This document shows, piece by piece, positions 27,520 through 36,919 of a DNA stretch of 64,000 nt (its first letter is position 1; the number at the start of each line of letters is the position of its first letter). The translations under genes and the position numbers were made by a program. The notes below the pieces were generated by a model. The model did not search any database. It was not told the origin of the DNA and worked only from the letters and a program-made list of their open reading frames with translations. The DNA is from Albitalea sp966211955 (GTDB lineage: Bacteria > Pseudomonadota > Gammaproteobacteria > Burkholderiales > Burkholderiaceae_C), in the NCBI GenBank assembly GCA_966211955.1, contig CBIHOF010000001.1, forward strand, positions 186,001 through 250,000, given 5' to 3'.

Positions 27520-28160
27520 AGCCCAGCTCCTCGAACACGTCCCGAACCAATGTAGCCCATGCCGCCTTGTGTGGGCTTCCAGGTGAAATTCTGCAAGCGC
27601 TGTTCCATCAGCGACCACGGCTTGTGCATCTCATGCGCCCGCACGTTGTACGGGCGGTTCTTCAGCCAGGCGACGAGGTTCAGGGGTGCGAGCCACCAGG
27701 GGAAGAACTTCATCCCTGCGATGGCAATGCGGGTGCCCGGCGCCAGTTGTGTGAAAAGGTTCTCCACGGCCTCGGGTGTGCGGCTGATGTCGTGCACGTA
27801 GTGGAAGAGTGCGGCATCGGGCCGACCGGTGAGTTTCACCTCCTCGGCGCTCGCGCACTGCAGCTCGATGGTCCAGCCTTGCGCACGCAAGCCCTTTGCG
27901 CGCTGCTCGGCGCGGGCGAACATCTCGGGGCTCTGCTCGAAGGCGATGAGTCGGCCGGTGCGGCCCACGCGCTCGAGCAGCGGCTCGAAGCTCAGGCCCG
28001 TCCCGCAGCCGACGTCGAGCACCGTGTCGCCCGCATCGAGCCTGAGCAGCTCGATGCAGCGCATGCGGATCGGCCATGTCGGCCCGGTGGTGGTGTCGTA
28101 GCCGGCAGCCTTGCGACGGTATTTCCGGATCGAGCGCAGGTTGTCTCGGGTGGATGCCAT
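27516..28160 (-). CDS. Class I SAM-dependent methyltransferase coupled to egtB
   Basis: 214 residues with a UbiE/Methyltransf_11-type core: motif I VLDVGCGTGLSFEPLL near 48-63, acidic FEQS at motif II, and FHYVHDISR at motif IV. It is far shorter than EgtD (~320 aa) and lacks its N-terminal region, so it is probably not the histidine trimethylase. Its C terminus carries a membrane-proximal type stretch (FFPWWLAPLNLVAWLKNRPYN). GTGA overlap with the EgtB gene implies a shared pathway. Confidence 0.82.
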   Translation of the reverse strand: MASTRDNLRSIRKYRRKAAGYDTTTGPTWPIRMRCIELLRLDAGDTVLDVGCGTGLSFEPLLERVGRTGRLIAFEQSPEMFARAEQRAKGLRAQGWTIELQCASAEEVKLTGRPDAALFHYVHDISRTPEAVENLFTQLAPGTRIAIAGMKFFPWWLAPLNLVAWLKNRPYNVRAHEMHKPWSLMEQRLQNFTWKPTQGGMGYIGSGRVRGAGL

Positions 28161-28213
28161 CGCGGTGGTGCTGGCCGACGGGCCCAGAGCTTACTTCCAA
28201 GCCCCGCGGCTTG

Positions 28214-28954
28214 TCACCCGGCGGGCGCGGGGTTGAGCGAGGCGTCGAGTGCTTCACGCTCGTCGAACACGAAGCACTCGCCGTCGAAATGCCTGCCGCC
28301 CGCTTCCTCGAAGTACTTGAGGATGCCGCCCTCGAGCTGGTAGACGTGGTCGATGCCGGCTTCGGCCATGAAGATGGCGGCCTTCTCGCAGCGGATTCCG
28401 CCGGTGCAGTAGCTCACCACCGTCTTGCCGCGCAGCTCGTCGCGGTGTGCGAGCACGGCGTCGGGAAAATCGCTGAACTTGTGGATGTGCCAATCGATGG
28501 CATCGTGGAAGTGGCCGTGCTGCACCTCGAACTCGTTGCGTGTGTCCAGCGTCACCACCGGCCGGCCCTCGTCGTCGTGGCCGGCGTCGAGCCAGCGCGC
28601 GAGCGTCTTCGCATCCACCGCCGGGGCGCGGGCATGGGCCGGGCGAATCGTCGGGTGGTTCATGCGGATGATCTCGGCCTTGACCTTCACCAGCAGCTTG
28701 CCGAAGGGCACGGTGTCGGACCAGCTTTCCTTCGGTTGCAGTGATGCGAAACGTGTGTCGCGCCGCAGCCAGCCGACGAAGCCGCGCACGCCTTCAGTGC
28801 TGCCTGCCAGGAAGAGATTGATTCCTTCCTCGGCCAGCAGCACCGTGCCCTTGAGCGAGCGTTCCAGCGCTTGTGAGCGGATGCTCTCGCGCAAGGCGGC
28901 GGTGTCGTTCAGCGGCGTGAAAAGGTAGGCCGAGATGTTCAGAATTGCTTGCAC
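28214..28954 (-). CDS. trhO: tRNA uridine(34) hydroxylase, rhodanese-like (TrhO/YceA)
   Basis: 246 residues from a GTG at 28954. An N-terminal ferredoxin-like domain (AYLFTPLND ... GTVLLAEEGINLFLAG) and a rhodanese domain with catalytic Cys in SYCTGGIRCEKA. It forms 5-hydroxyuridine at position 34 of tRNAs. The frame stays open to 30370, but everything upstream is antisense to dnaE. It is divergent from dnaE with a 42-bp gap. Confidence 0.92.
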   Translation of the reverse strand: MQAILNISAYLFTPLNDTAALRESIRSQALERSLKGTVLLAEEGINLFLAGSTEGVRGFVGWLRRDTRFASLQPKESWSDTVPFGKLLVKVKAEIIRMNHPTIRPAHARAPAVDAKTLARWLDAGHDDEGRPVVTLDTRNEFEVQHGHFHDAIDWHIHKFSDFPDAVLAHRDELRGKTVVSYCTGGIRCEKAAIFMAEAGIDHVYQLEGGILKYFEEAGGRHFDGECFVFDEREALDASLNPAPAG

Positions 28955-28996
28955 GGGCGGGATTCTACGGACGGCGGCCTCCGTAAAATCGGCCGA

Positions 28997-31900
28997 ATGG
29001 CCTTCGTTCACCTGCGCACGCACACCGAGTTTTCCGTCGTCGACGGCACCCTGAGAATCGACGAGGCCGTGGGGGCTGCCGCCAGCGACAAGCAGGCGGC
29101 GCTCGCGATCAGCGACCTGAGCAACCTCTTCGGTGCGATCAAGTTCTACAGCAATTCCCGCAAGAAGGGCGTCAAGCCCATCATCGGCGCCGACGTGTGG
29201 CTGGAGCCCGAAGGTGGCGAGAAGGCCGCGAGCCGCCTGCTGCTGCTGGTGCAGGACAAGACCGGCTACCTCAACCTCTGCGAAATCTTGTCGCGCGCGT
29301 GGCTTGGCAACGTCCAGCGTGGCCAGGCCTGGGTGAAGTGGGAATGGCTCGAGGCCTTGGGCCAGGGCCTCATCGCCTTGTCCGGCGCGGACCTGGGCGC
29401 CGTGGGCCAGGCGCTGCTCGCACAAGACTCGGCGCGTGCGAAGCAGCTCGCGCAACGGCTGGCCGGCATCTTCGACAAGCGCTTCTACATCGAGCTGCAG
29501 CGCGCGGGCCAGCCGACCAACGAGGCGCAGGTTCGTGCGGCCGTGCCGCTCGCCGCGGAGCTGGGACTGCCGGTCGTGGCTACTCACCCGGTCCAGTTCC
29601 TGGCTGACGAAGACTTCGAGGCCCATGAGGCGCGTGTCTGCGTGGCCGACGGCGAGACGCTCACCAACCCGCGGCGCATCAAGCGCTTCACGCGCGAGCA
29701 GTACTTCAAGACCCAAGCGCAGATGGAGGCGCTGTTCGCCGACATCCCGAGCGCCGTGGCCAACACGGTGGAAATTGCCAAGCGCTGCAACCTCACGCTG
29801 GTGCTGGGCAAGCCGCAGCTGCCGAACTTCCCGACGCCGCTGCAGGACGACGGCGTGCCGATGCCAATGTCGGACTACTTCCGCGTCGCCTCTCATGATG
29901 GCCTGCAAGAGCGCCTGCTTCAGCTCTTCCCCGACCCGGTACAGCGCGAGAAGGAAACACAGCGCTACGTCGAGCGCCTGGACTTCGAGATCAACACGAT
30001 CCTGAAGATGGGCTTCCCGGGCTACTTCCTCATCGTGGCCGACTTCATCAACTGGGCGAAGAACAACGGTTGCCCGGTCGGGCCGGGGCGGGGCTCCGGA
30101 GCGGGCTCGCTCGTGGCCTACGCACTCAAGATCACCGACCTCGATCCGCTGCGCTACAACCTGCTGTTCGAGCGCTTCCTGAACCCGGACCGGGTGTCGA
30201 TGCCCGACTTCGACATCGACTTCTGTCAGGGCAATCGCGATCGCGTCATCGACTACGTGAAGCAGAAGTACGGCCGTGACGCGGTGAGCCAGATCGCCAC
30301 CTTCGGCACCATGGCCGCCAAGGCCGCGCTGCGGGACGTGGGCCGCGTTCTGGGCATGGGCTACGGCCATGTGGACAGCATCGCAAAGCTCGTGCCCGCG
30401 CCGCCGGGCAAGAGCGTGACGCTGGCCCGCGTGCCCGAGAACCCGGACTCCGGCGTGATCTACGCGCGCAAGGAATCACCCGAGATCGAGGAGCGCGAAA
30501 AGAACGAGGAAGAAGTCGCCGAGCTGCTGACGCTCGCGATGCGGCTTGAAGGCGTGACGCGAAACATCGGCATGCACGCGGGCGGCGTGCTGATCGCGCC
30601 GGGCAAGATCACCGACTTCTGCCCGCTGTACATGCAGCCGGGCAGCGACAGCGCGGTGAGCCAGTTCGACAAGGACGACGTGGAGTCGGCCGGCCTGGTG
30701 AAGTTCGACTTCCTGGGCCTCGCCACACTCACCATCCTGGAGCTCGCCAAGGACTACATCCGCGCGCGCCATCCGGCCAAGAAGGACTTCGTCCTCGAAG
30801 ACATCCCACTCAATGACCGCGGCGCCTACCAGCTGATGAGCGAGGGCAAGACGGTTGCCGTGTTCCAGCTGGAAAGCTCGGGCATGCAGCGCATGCTCAA
30901 AGACGCCAAGCCCAGCGTCTTCGAGGACATCATTGCGCTCGTGGCCTTGTACCGTCCTGGCCCGATGGACCTGATTCCCACCTTCTGCGCGCGCAAGCAC
31001 GGCCGCGAGGAGGTCGAGTACCCCCATCCGTTGATGGAGGCGGTGCTCAAGGAGACCTACGGGATCATGGTCTACCAGGAGCAGGTGATGCAGGTGGCGC
31101 AGCGCCTGGGCGGCTACTCGCTCGGTGGTGCCGACTTGCTTCGCCGCGCGATGGGCAAGAAGAAGGTCGAGGAGATGGCCGCCCACCGCGGCATGTTCGC
31201 GGAGGGCGCGGCCAAGAACGGCATCAACGAGTTGAAGGCCAACGAGATCTTCGACTTGATGGAAAAGTTCGCGGGCTACGGCTTCAACAAGTCGCACGCC
31301 GCCTGCTACGCGCTGCTCGCGTACCAGACCGCGTGGCTCAAGGTGCACTACCCGGCCGAATTCACCGCGGCCAACATGAGCATCGCGCTGGACGACACCG
31401 ACAAGCTCAAGATCTTCCACGACGATGCGGTCGACAAGCTCGGGCTCACCTTCGAGCCGCCCAACGTCAACACCGGCGGCTACCGTTTCGAGCCAGTGGC
31501 CGACAAGGTCGTGCGCTACGGCCTGGGCGCGATCAAGGGCACGGGCCAGAGCGCCATCGAGGCGATCATCCAGGCGCGCAAGGACGGCGGGCCGTTCAAG
31601 TCGCTGTTCGATTTCTGCACGCGGGTCGATCGTGCACGCATCAACAAGCGCACGGTCGAGGCGCTGATCAAGGCCGGCGCCTTCGACATCCTCGGGCTGG
31701 AGCGCGCATCGCTGGTGGCGAGCATTGCGCTGGCATTCGACTACGCCGACACGCAGCATGCCAATGCCGACCAGGGCGGGCTCTTCGACTTCGGCGATTC
31801 GCATGCCGCGTCCTCGCAGGAGCCGGACCTCGTGCATGCCGAGCCTTGGAGCATCAAGGAGCGGCTCACCTTCGAGAAGGGCGCGCTCGGCTTCTACCTC

Positions 31901-32500
31901 TCAGGCCATCTGTTCGACCAGAGCGCTGATGAGGTGAGGCTCTTCGCCAAGCGCCGCAATGCCGACATCGTCGACAGCCGCGACCCTCAATTGCTCGCGG
32001 GCATCGTGAGCGACCTGCGCGTCATCAATGGCCAGCGCGGACGCGTGGCGATCTTCAAGCTCGACGACAAGACCGAGGCGATCGAGGCGGTGGCGAACGA
32101 GGAGATCCTCAACGCCAACAAGGACCTGCTCAAGGACGATGAACTCATCATCGTGCAGGGCAAGGTGCAGCCCGATCGCTTCTCCGGCGGCCTGCGGCTG
32201 AACGTCCAGCAGGTGTGGGACCTCACGACGGCGCGCTGCCGCTTTGCCAAGTACCTGCGCGTGGAAGTGAACGGCAGCATCCCGCCGGTGGCCGAGGTGC
32301 TGCGCGACTTCCCGATGCGCAAGACCATGGGCGAGTTGGGGCCGACGACGCAGGGCCTGGGCGTGCGCCTCGTGCTCGAGCGGCAATCGGCGCGCGGCGA
32401 GCTGGACCTGGGCGAAGAAGGCAAGTTCTTCCCAAGCGATGCGGCCATCGCACGCTGGCAGGAAGGAAGTCACGGCCGCGCGAAGGTCGTGTACGAATAG
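28997..32500 (+). CDS. dnaE: DNA polymerase III subunit alpha
   Basis: 1167 residues, full length for proteobacterial DnaE. N-terminal PHP domain (HLRTHTEFS, 5-13), polymerase palm with PDFDIDF (catalytic Asp near 405 and 407) and the third Asp further on, a helix-hairpin-helix region, an OB fold around 990-1070 and a C-terminal tau-binding part. It is the replicative polymerase. ATG 28997 gives the standard MAFVHLRTHTEF start. Confidence 0.97.
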   Translation: MAFVHLRTHTEFSVVDGTLRIDEAVGAAASDKQAALAISDLSNLFGAIKFYSNSRKKGVKPIIGADVWLEPEGGEKAASRLLLLVQDKTGYLNLCEILSRAWLGNVQRGQAWVKWEWLEALGQGLIALSGADLGAVGQALLAQDSARAKQLAQRLAGIFDKRFYIELQRAGQPTNEAQVRAAVPLAAELGLPVVATHPVQFLADEDFEAHEARVCVADGETLTNPRRIKRFTREQYFKTQAQMEALFADIPSAVANTVEIAKRCNLTLVLGKPQLPNFPTPLQDDGVPMPMSDYFRVASHDGLQERLLQLFPDPVQREKETQRYVERLDFEINTILKMGFPGYFLIVADFINWAKNNGCPVGPGRGSGAGSLVAYALKITDLDPLRYNLLFERFLNPDRVSMPDFDIDFCQGNRDRVIDYVKQKYGRDAVSQIATFGTMAAKAALRDVGRVLGMGYGHVDSIAKLVPAPPGKSVTLARVPENPDSGVIYARKESPEIEEREKNEEEVAELLTLAMRLEGVTRNIGMHAGGVLIAPGKITDFCPLYMQPGSDSAVSQFDKDDVESAGLVKFDFLGLATLTILELAKDYIRARHPAKKDFVLEDIPLNDRGAYQLMSEGKTVAVFQLESSGMQRMLKDAKPSVFEDIIALVALYRPGPMDLIPTFCARKHGREEVEYPHPLMEAVLKETYGIMVYQEQVMQVAQRLGGYSLGGADLLRRAMGKKKVEEMAAHRGMFAEGAAKNGINELKANEIFDLMEKFAGYGFNKSHAACYALLAYQTAWLKVHYPAEFTAANMSIALDDTDKLKIFHDDAVDKLGLTFEPPNVNTGGYRFEPVADKVVRYGLGAIKGTGQSAIEAIIQARKDGGPFKSLFDFCTRVDRARINKRTVEALIKAGAFDILGLERASLVASIALAFDYADTQHANADQGGLFDFGDSHAASSQEPDLVHAEPWSIKERLTFEKGALGFYLSGHLFDQSADEVRLFAKRRNADIVDSRDPQLLAGIVSDLRVINGQRGRVAIFKLDDKTEAIEAVANEEILNANKDLLKDDELIIVQGKVQPDRFSGGLRLNVQQVWDLTTARCRFAKYLRVEVNGSIPPVAEVLRDFPMRKTMGELGPTTQGLGVRLVLERQSARGELDLGEEGKFFPSDAAIARWQEGSHGRAKVVYE

Positions 32501-32575
32501 ACACGTTTGAGATGCGCCGCGGTCGGCAGCCGTGGCACGCTGGGCGTTGAATCAGGAGACTTTCAGGAGTTCTTG

Positions 32576-33067
32576 ATGAAACGAATTCTTCTTGCCGCCG
32601 CCATGGCCGCTTGCGCGCTTCCCGGGCTTTCGCAAGCGCAGGTCGGCGTGTCCGTCCAGGTGAACCAGCCGGGCGTGTACGGCCGCATCGACATCGGTGG
32701 CGTGCCGCCGCCGGTGGTGGTGTACCAGCAACCCGTGGTCATCGCGCCGTCGCCCGTGGCGGTGTACCAGCGCCCCATCTACCTGCACGTGCCGGCGGGC
32801 TACGAGCGCAACTGGGGCCAGTATTGCGGCCGCTACAGCGCCTGCGGCCAACCGGTGTACTTCGTGCGCGAAGACTGGTACCAGCAGCATTGGGTGCCGG
32901 CGCACCGCCGCGATATCGAGCGCCGCGGCTACGACCGGCGCGATGATGGCCGGCGCGGTGACGACCGCCGTGACCATGACCGACACGAGCAGCACGACCG
33001 TGGCCACGGGCACGACCGCGATCACGAAGACCACGGCCGCGGCCATGGGCACGACCGCGACCGTTGA
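32576..33067 (+). CDS. Exported protein with a His/Asp/Arg-rich tail
   Basis: 163 residues. Sec signal peptide ending GLSQAQ (~23). The middle is Pro/Val/Tyr-rich (VPPPVVVYQQP), then a compact Cys/Tyr region (QYCGRYSACGQPVYF). The last ~50 residues are an extreme His/Asp/Arg repeat (DRRDHDRHEQHDRGHGHDRD), resembling metal-binding tails. Similar short exported proteins are common in Burkholderiales; function is unknown. A CAGGAGTT ribosome-binding site supports ATG 32576. Confidence 0.75.
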   Translation: MKRILLAAAMAACALPGLSQAQVGVSVQVNQPGVYGRIDIGGVPPPVVVYQQPVVIAPSPVAVYQRPIYLHVPAGYERNWGQYCGRYSACGQPVYFVREDWYQQHWVPAHRRDIERRGYDRRDDGRRGDDRRDHDRHEQHDRGHGHDRDHEDHGRGHGHDRDR

Positions 33068-33161
33068 TTGAGCGCCGCCCAACGCGGGTGGCTGTTGGAT
33101 TCGTGCCCCACTCCGGGCACGTCCTGATCCGCCACCCGGGCATCGCTGTCTACACTGTGGC

Positions 33162-34403
33162 ATGTCCGACATCCCGACCACCGGCCTCATCCTGACGGGC
33201 GGTGGCGCCCGCGCCGCGTACCAGGTGGGCGTGCTTGATGCGGTAGCCAATATCCGGCGCCACAGCGATGCGCCCGCGGGCAACCCGTTTCCCGTGATCG
33301 CCGGCACTTCGGCCGGCGCGATCAACTCCACGGCGCTCGCCTGCGGCGCCGACGACTTCGACAAGGCCGTCAACGGCCTCGTCCACATCTGGCGCAACTT
33401 CCGCGCCGAACAGATCTACCGCTCCGATTCGCTCGGCGTCATCCGCACCGGCGCCCGCTGGCTCACGATGATGTCGATGGGTTGGATGATCGCGCGCTTT
33501 CGTCGTGCGAGGCCTCGGTCGCTGCTCGACAACAGCCCGCTGGACGTGCTGCTCGCCAAGCTCATCGACACCAAGCGGCTCAAGCAGGTGATGCGCGACG
33601 GGCATGTGCAGGCGCTGGCCGTCACGGCATCGAGCTACGGCTCCGGCATGCACGTGACCTTCTACGACGCGGTGAAGGACATCGTGCCGTGGACGCGCTC
33701 GCAGCGCATCGCCGTTCGTAGCGACGTGGGCGTGCCGCACCTGCTGGCCTCGTCGGCAATTCCCTTCGTGTTCCCCGCGGTGCCGCTCGTGATCGAAGGC
33801 CACATCGAGTACTTCGGCGATGGGTCGATGCGGCAATCCGCGCCAATCTCACCTGCCGTGCACCTGGGCGCGGAACGCATCCTCGTGGTGGGGGCCGGGC
33901 GCATGCATGAGCCGCCAGGTGAGCGACAAGCCAGCAGCGAATATCCGAACCTCGCGCAGATCGCGGGCCATGCGCTGTCCAACATCTTCCTCGATGCGCT
34001 GGCGGTGGACGTCGAGCGCCTGCAACGCATCAACAGCACGCTCGGGCTGCTGCCCGCCGAGGCGCGCGCGCGCACCTCGCTGCGCCCGATCGACGTCCTG
34101 GTAATCGCGCCCAGCAAGCGGCTCGATGACATCGCCGCCAAGCACCTTGGAAGCCTGCCCGCGCCGATTCGCGCCTTGCTGCGCGGCGTGGGTGTGTCGG
34201 GTCGAGGTGACGATGCGCGCGGCGCGGCGCTGGCGAGCTACCTGCTCTTCGAAGCACCCTACACGCGCGAGCTGATGGCGCTCGGCCGTGCTGACACCTT
34301 CGCGCGTCGCGACGAGGTGATGCAGTTCTTCGGCTGGAAGCCGAAGAGCCGCGTCGGCAACAAGGCCCAGAACGAATACGAAGCTGTTGCCGCAGCCAAG
34401 TGA
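33162..34403 (+). CDS. Patatin-like phospholipase
   Basis: 413 residues. Oxyanion loop GGGARAAYQ at 13-21, nucleophile Ser50 in GTSAG (48-52), and the catalytic Asp in DGSMRQSAP near 220: a complete Ser-Asp dyad. It would hydrolyse lipid acyl esters; no signal peptide, so cytoplasmic or membrane-associated. The C-terminal ~150 residues are a DUF-type extension found in this bacterial subgroup. Free-standing gene. Confidence 0.92.
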   Translation: MSDIPTTGLILTGGGARAAYQVGVLDAVANIRRHSDAPAGNPFPVIAGTSAGAINSTALACGADDFDKAVNGLVHIWRNFRAEQIYRSDSLGVIRTGARWLTMMSMGWMIARFRRARPRSLLDNSPLDVLLAKLIDTKRLKQVMRDGHVQALAVTASSYGSGMHVTFYDAVKDIVPWTRSQRIAVRSDVGVPHLLASSAIPFVFPAVPLVIEGHIEYFGDGSMRQSAPISPAVHLGAERILVVGAGRMHEPPGERQASSEYPNLAQIAGHALSNIFLDALAVDVERLQRINSTLGLLPAEARARTSLRPIDVLVIAPSKRLDDIAAKHLGSLPAPIRALLRGVGVSGRGDDARGAALASYLLFEAPYTRELMALGRADTFARRDEVMQFFGWKPKSRVGNKAQNEYEAVAAAK

Positions 34404-34417
34404 CGCCAATGAAGAAC

Positions 34418-34447
34418 ACCCCGCGAACCCTTTGGTTTGCGGGGTGC
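34418..34447. terminator. Hairpin between patatin and ComEA-like genes
   Basis: A 13-bp stem (CACCCCGCGAACC with GGTTTGCGGGGTG, one G-T pair) and CTTT loop, between two converging genes. No strong T run; it may serve both strands. Confidence 0.6.
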
Positions 34448-34503
34448 CACCTGATCAAGGTCTGCCGCGATTCAGCGCGCGGGCGGCGCCATCTTCACCG
34501 GCC

Positions 34504-34866
34504 TCATTGCGCCGCCTTCTTCTTCGACACCTTCGCATCGCTGGCCTTGTCTGCGGCCTTCATGGCCTTCTTGCCCTTGGCCGGTGCCACGGCGCCGGTG
34601 GACTTGTAGGCTTCGCCGCTGACCGTGAGACCGGCGGTGGACAGCTTGGTGGCGCGTGCATCCTTGATGCCGTGCATGCGTTGCTGCACATCGGCCCAAT
34701 TCTTGAACTCGCCCTTTTTGCGCTCGTCGATGATCTTGCCGGCCGTGACCGTGCCCAGGCCCTTGACGGCTTCCAGCTCGGCCTGGTTGGCCTTGTTGAT
34801 GTCCACCGATGCGAATGCGGCAGCGGCGAAGAAGGCGAGAGCGACGGCGATGATTTGCTTGAACAT
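34504..34866 (-). CDS. ComEA-like helix-hairpin-helix DNA-binding protein
   Basis: 120 residues. Signal peptide (to about FASVD), then one ComEA-type HhH domain: INKANQAELEAVKGLGTVTA at about 23-42, then a Lys/Ala-rich tail. The family binds DNA nonspecifically in the periplasm during transformation uptake; no other competence gene is here. ATG 34866 has a GGAGGA ribosome-binding site; the longer upstream frame is rejected. hldD ends 128 bp upstream. Confidence 0.9.
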   Translation of the reverse strand: MFKQIIAVALAFFAAAAFASVDINKANQAELEAVKGLGTVTAGKIIDERKKGEFKNWADVQQRMHGIKDARATKLSTAGLTVSGEAYKSTGAVAPAKGKKAMKAADKASDAKVSKKKAAQ

Positions 34867-34994
34867 GGGTTCCTCCGAAACGTGTTGTTGATGATGTGCA
34901 CGACACGGTGTGTGGCGTGCCGTCATTGAACGACACTGGGAGGGCCGCGGTCGACCCACCGAGGAGGGGCACAGGGGCCCCGCGTCGGAGGGCC

Positions 34995-35987
34995 CTAGGA
35001 TTGACGAGACAGCCAGTCCACGTAGCGCTGCACGCCGGTGGCGACATCGCTGAACGCATGCTGGCAGCCGATGCTGCGAAGGCGCGCGAGATCTGCCTGC
35101 GTGAAGCACTGGTACTTGCCGACCAGAGCCTCGGGGAAGGGCACGTACTCGATCAGACCTTGCTGCACGAGATCGCTCAAGGGCAGGGCGGCTTCGCCCT
35201 TCAAGGCGCGTGATGCATTGACCGTGGCGACTGCCACGTCGTTGAAGGGCTGCGCGCGACCGCTGCCAAGGTTGAAGATGCCGCTGGCCTGCGGGTGCTG
35301 CAGGAACCACAAGTTCACCGCAACCACGTCGTCGACGAACACGAAGTCGCGCGACTGCTCGCCGGCACCGTAACCGCCGTATTCACCGAACAGCTTCACC
35401 TTGCCCGAATCGCGGAACTGGTTGAAGTGATGGAAGGCGACCGACGCCATGCGGCCCTTGTGCTGCTCGCGCGGGCCGTAGACGTTGAAGTAGCGAAAGC
35501 CTGCCACCTGCGTCGTGGCCTTGGGCAACATGCGCCGCACGACGTTGTCGAACAGCAGCTTGGAGTAGCCGTAGACGTTCAGGGGCTGCTCGAATTGCGG
35601 CTCTTCGCGGAAGGAGTCGCTGCCGCCGTAGGTGGCAGCCGACGATGCGTACAAGAGGCGCGTGCCTTGCGCCTGGCAGGCGTCGAGCAGTTCCTTGGAG
35701 CACCGGTAGTTGGTGTCCATCATGTAGCGGCCGTTGTGCTCCATGGTGTCGGAGCACGCGCCTTCGTGGAACACCGCATCGACGCGGCCGAACTCGCCGC
35801 GCGTGAATCGGGTGTAGAAGTCGGCGCGGTCAAAGTAGTCGGACAGCTTCGCGCCCAGCAGGTTGCGATACTTCGGGCCGTCGGTGAGGTCGTCCACCGC
35901 GATCACGTCGTCGATGCCGATGGCATTCAAGCCATGGACGAGGTTGCTGCCGATCATGCCGGCCGCGCCGGTGACCACGACTTTCAT
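34995..35987 (-). CDS. hldD: ADP-L-glycero-D-manno-heptose-6-epimerase
   Basis: 330 residues, extended SDR. NAD(P)-binding TGAAGMIGSNLV at 6-17 and catalytic Tyr/Lys in NVYGYSKLLFD. It makes the heptose donor for LPS inner core. Its ATG overlaps the hldE stop by 4 bases (35984-35987), completing the lapA-lapB-hldE-hldD run that joins LPS control with heptose synthesis. Confidence 0.96.
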   Translation of the reverse strand: MKVVVTGAAGMIGSNLVHGLNAIGIDDVIAVDDLTDGPKYRNLLGAKLSDYFDRADFYTRFTRGEFGRVDAVFHEGACSDTMEHNGRYMMDTNYRCSKELLDACQAQGTRLLYASSAATYGGSDSFREEPQFEQPLNVYGYSKLLFDNVVRRMLPKATTQVAGFRYFNVYGPREQHKGRMASVAFHHFNQFRDSGKVKLFGEYGGYGAGEQSRDFVFVDDVVAVNLWFLQHPQASGIFNLGSGRAQPFNDVAVATVNASRALKGEAALPLSDLVQQGLIEYVPFPEALVGKYQCFTQADLARLRSIGCQHAFSDVATGVQRYVDWLSRQS

Positions 35988-36919
35988 GCGAAGAGCTCCT
36001 CGTAAGTGACGCCTGCGGTGCCGAACTTGCCGACCACGATGCCGCCCGCGCGGTTGGCGATGGGCATCGCGTCGCGCAGGCTAAGGCCGCTCGCGAGCAT
36101 GGCCGCCATGGTGGCGATGACGGTGTCGCCCGCGCCGGTCACGTCGAACACCTCGCGCGCTTGCGCCGGCACTTGTACATGGCCGGCATCGTCGAAGAGC
36201 GACATGCCTTCTTCGGAGCGTGTGAGCAGCAGCGCGCCGAGCCTGAGTTCGCGTCGCAGGTTCTGCGCGCGCTCGTGCAGCTGCGCTTCGCTGTTCCACG
36301 GGCCGATCACCTGCGCGAGTTCAGCGCGGTTGGGCGTGACGACCGTCGCGCCTGCATAGCGGCTGTAGTCATGACCCTTGGGGTCGATGAGCACCGGCTT
36401 GCCCGCGGCGCGGGCCAGTTCGATCATGCGGGGGATGTGTTCCAGCCCCCCCTTGCCGTAGTCGCTGAACAGCACCGCCCCATGCACGGGCAGCACACGC
36501 TCGAAGTCGTTGAGCATGCCGGCGAGCACCTCGTGGTCAGGCTGGTTCTCGAAGTCGATGCGGATGAGTTGCTGCGATCGGCCGATGACGCGCAGCTTGA
36601 CGATGGTGTAGAGCTGCGGGTCTTCGCCGAGCAGCGTGGCGACGCCTTCGCGCTCGAGCAACTGCCGCAGCTTGCGCGCGGGCTCGTCGTTGCCGACGAC
36701 GGTGAGCAAGGTGGCCTGCGCGCTGAGCGTCTTGACGTTGAGCGCCACGTTGGCCGCGCCGCCGAGCCGCTCTTCCTCGCGGTTGACGCGCACCACCGGC
36801 ACCGGTGCCTCAGGCGAGATGCGATCCACCGCCCCGAACCAGTAGCGGTCGAGCATCGCGTCGCCCACCACCAGCACGCGCGACGCCGCGAGCTTCTCGC
36901 GATCGACCATGGACGCCAT
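35984..36919 (-). CDS. hldE: D-glycero-beta-D-manno-heptose-7-phosphate kinase (RfaE domain I)
   Basis: 311 residues, a PfkB-family sugar kinase only. RISPEAPVPVV and the anion-hole motif DVTGAGDTVIA near 255-265 are intact. Unlike E. coli HldE it has no fused adenylyltransferase domain, so domain II is presumably encoded elsewhere. The ATG at 36919 shares one base with the lapB stop (TGATG), indicating reinitiation. Confidence 0.94.
   Translation of the reverse strand: MASMVDREKLAASRVLVVGDAMLDRYWFGAVDRISPEAPVPVVRVNREEERLGGAANVALNVKTLSAQATLLTVVGNDEPARKLRQLLEREGVATLLGEDPQLYTIVKLRVIGRSQQLIRIDFENQPDHEVLAGMLNDFERVLPVHGAVLFSDYGKGGLEHIPRMIELARAAGKPVLIDPKGHDYSRYAGATVVTPNRAELAQVIGPWNSEAQLHERAQNLRRELRLGALLLTRSEEGMSLFDDAGHVQVPAQAREVFDVTGAGDTVIATMAAMLASGLSLRDAMPIANRAGGIVVGKFGTAGVTYEELFA

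Noticed and set aside
28955..30370. N-terminal extension of trhO to 30370
   Set aside because: The extra 472 codons are antisense to dnaE; family length fixes the GTG at 28954.
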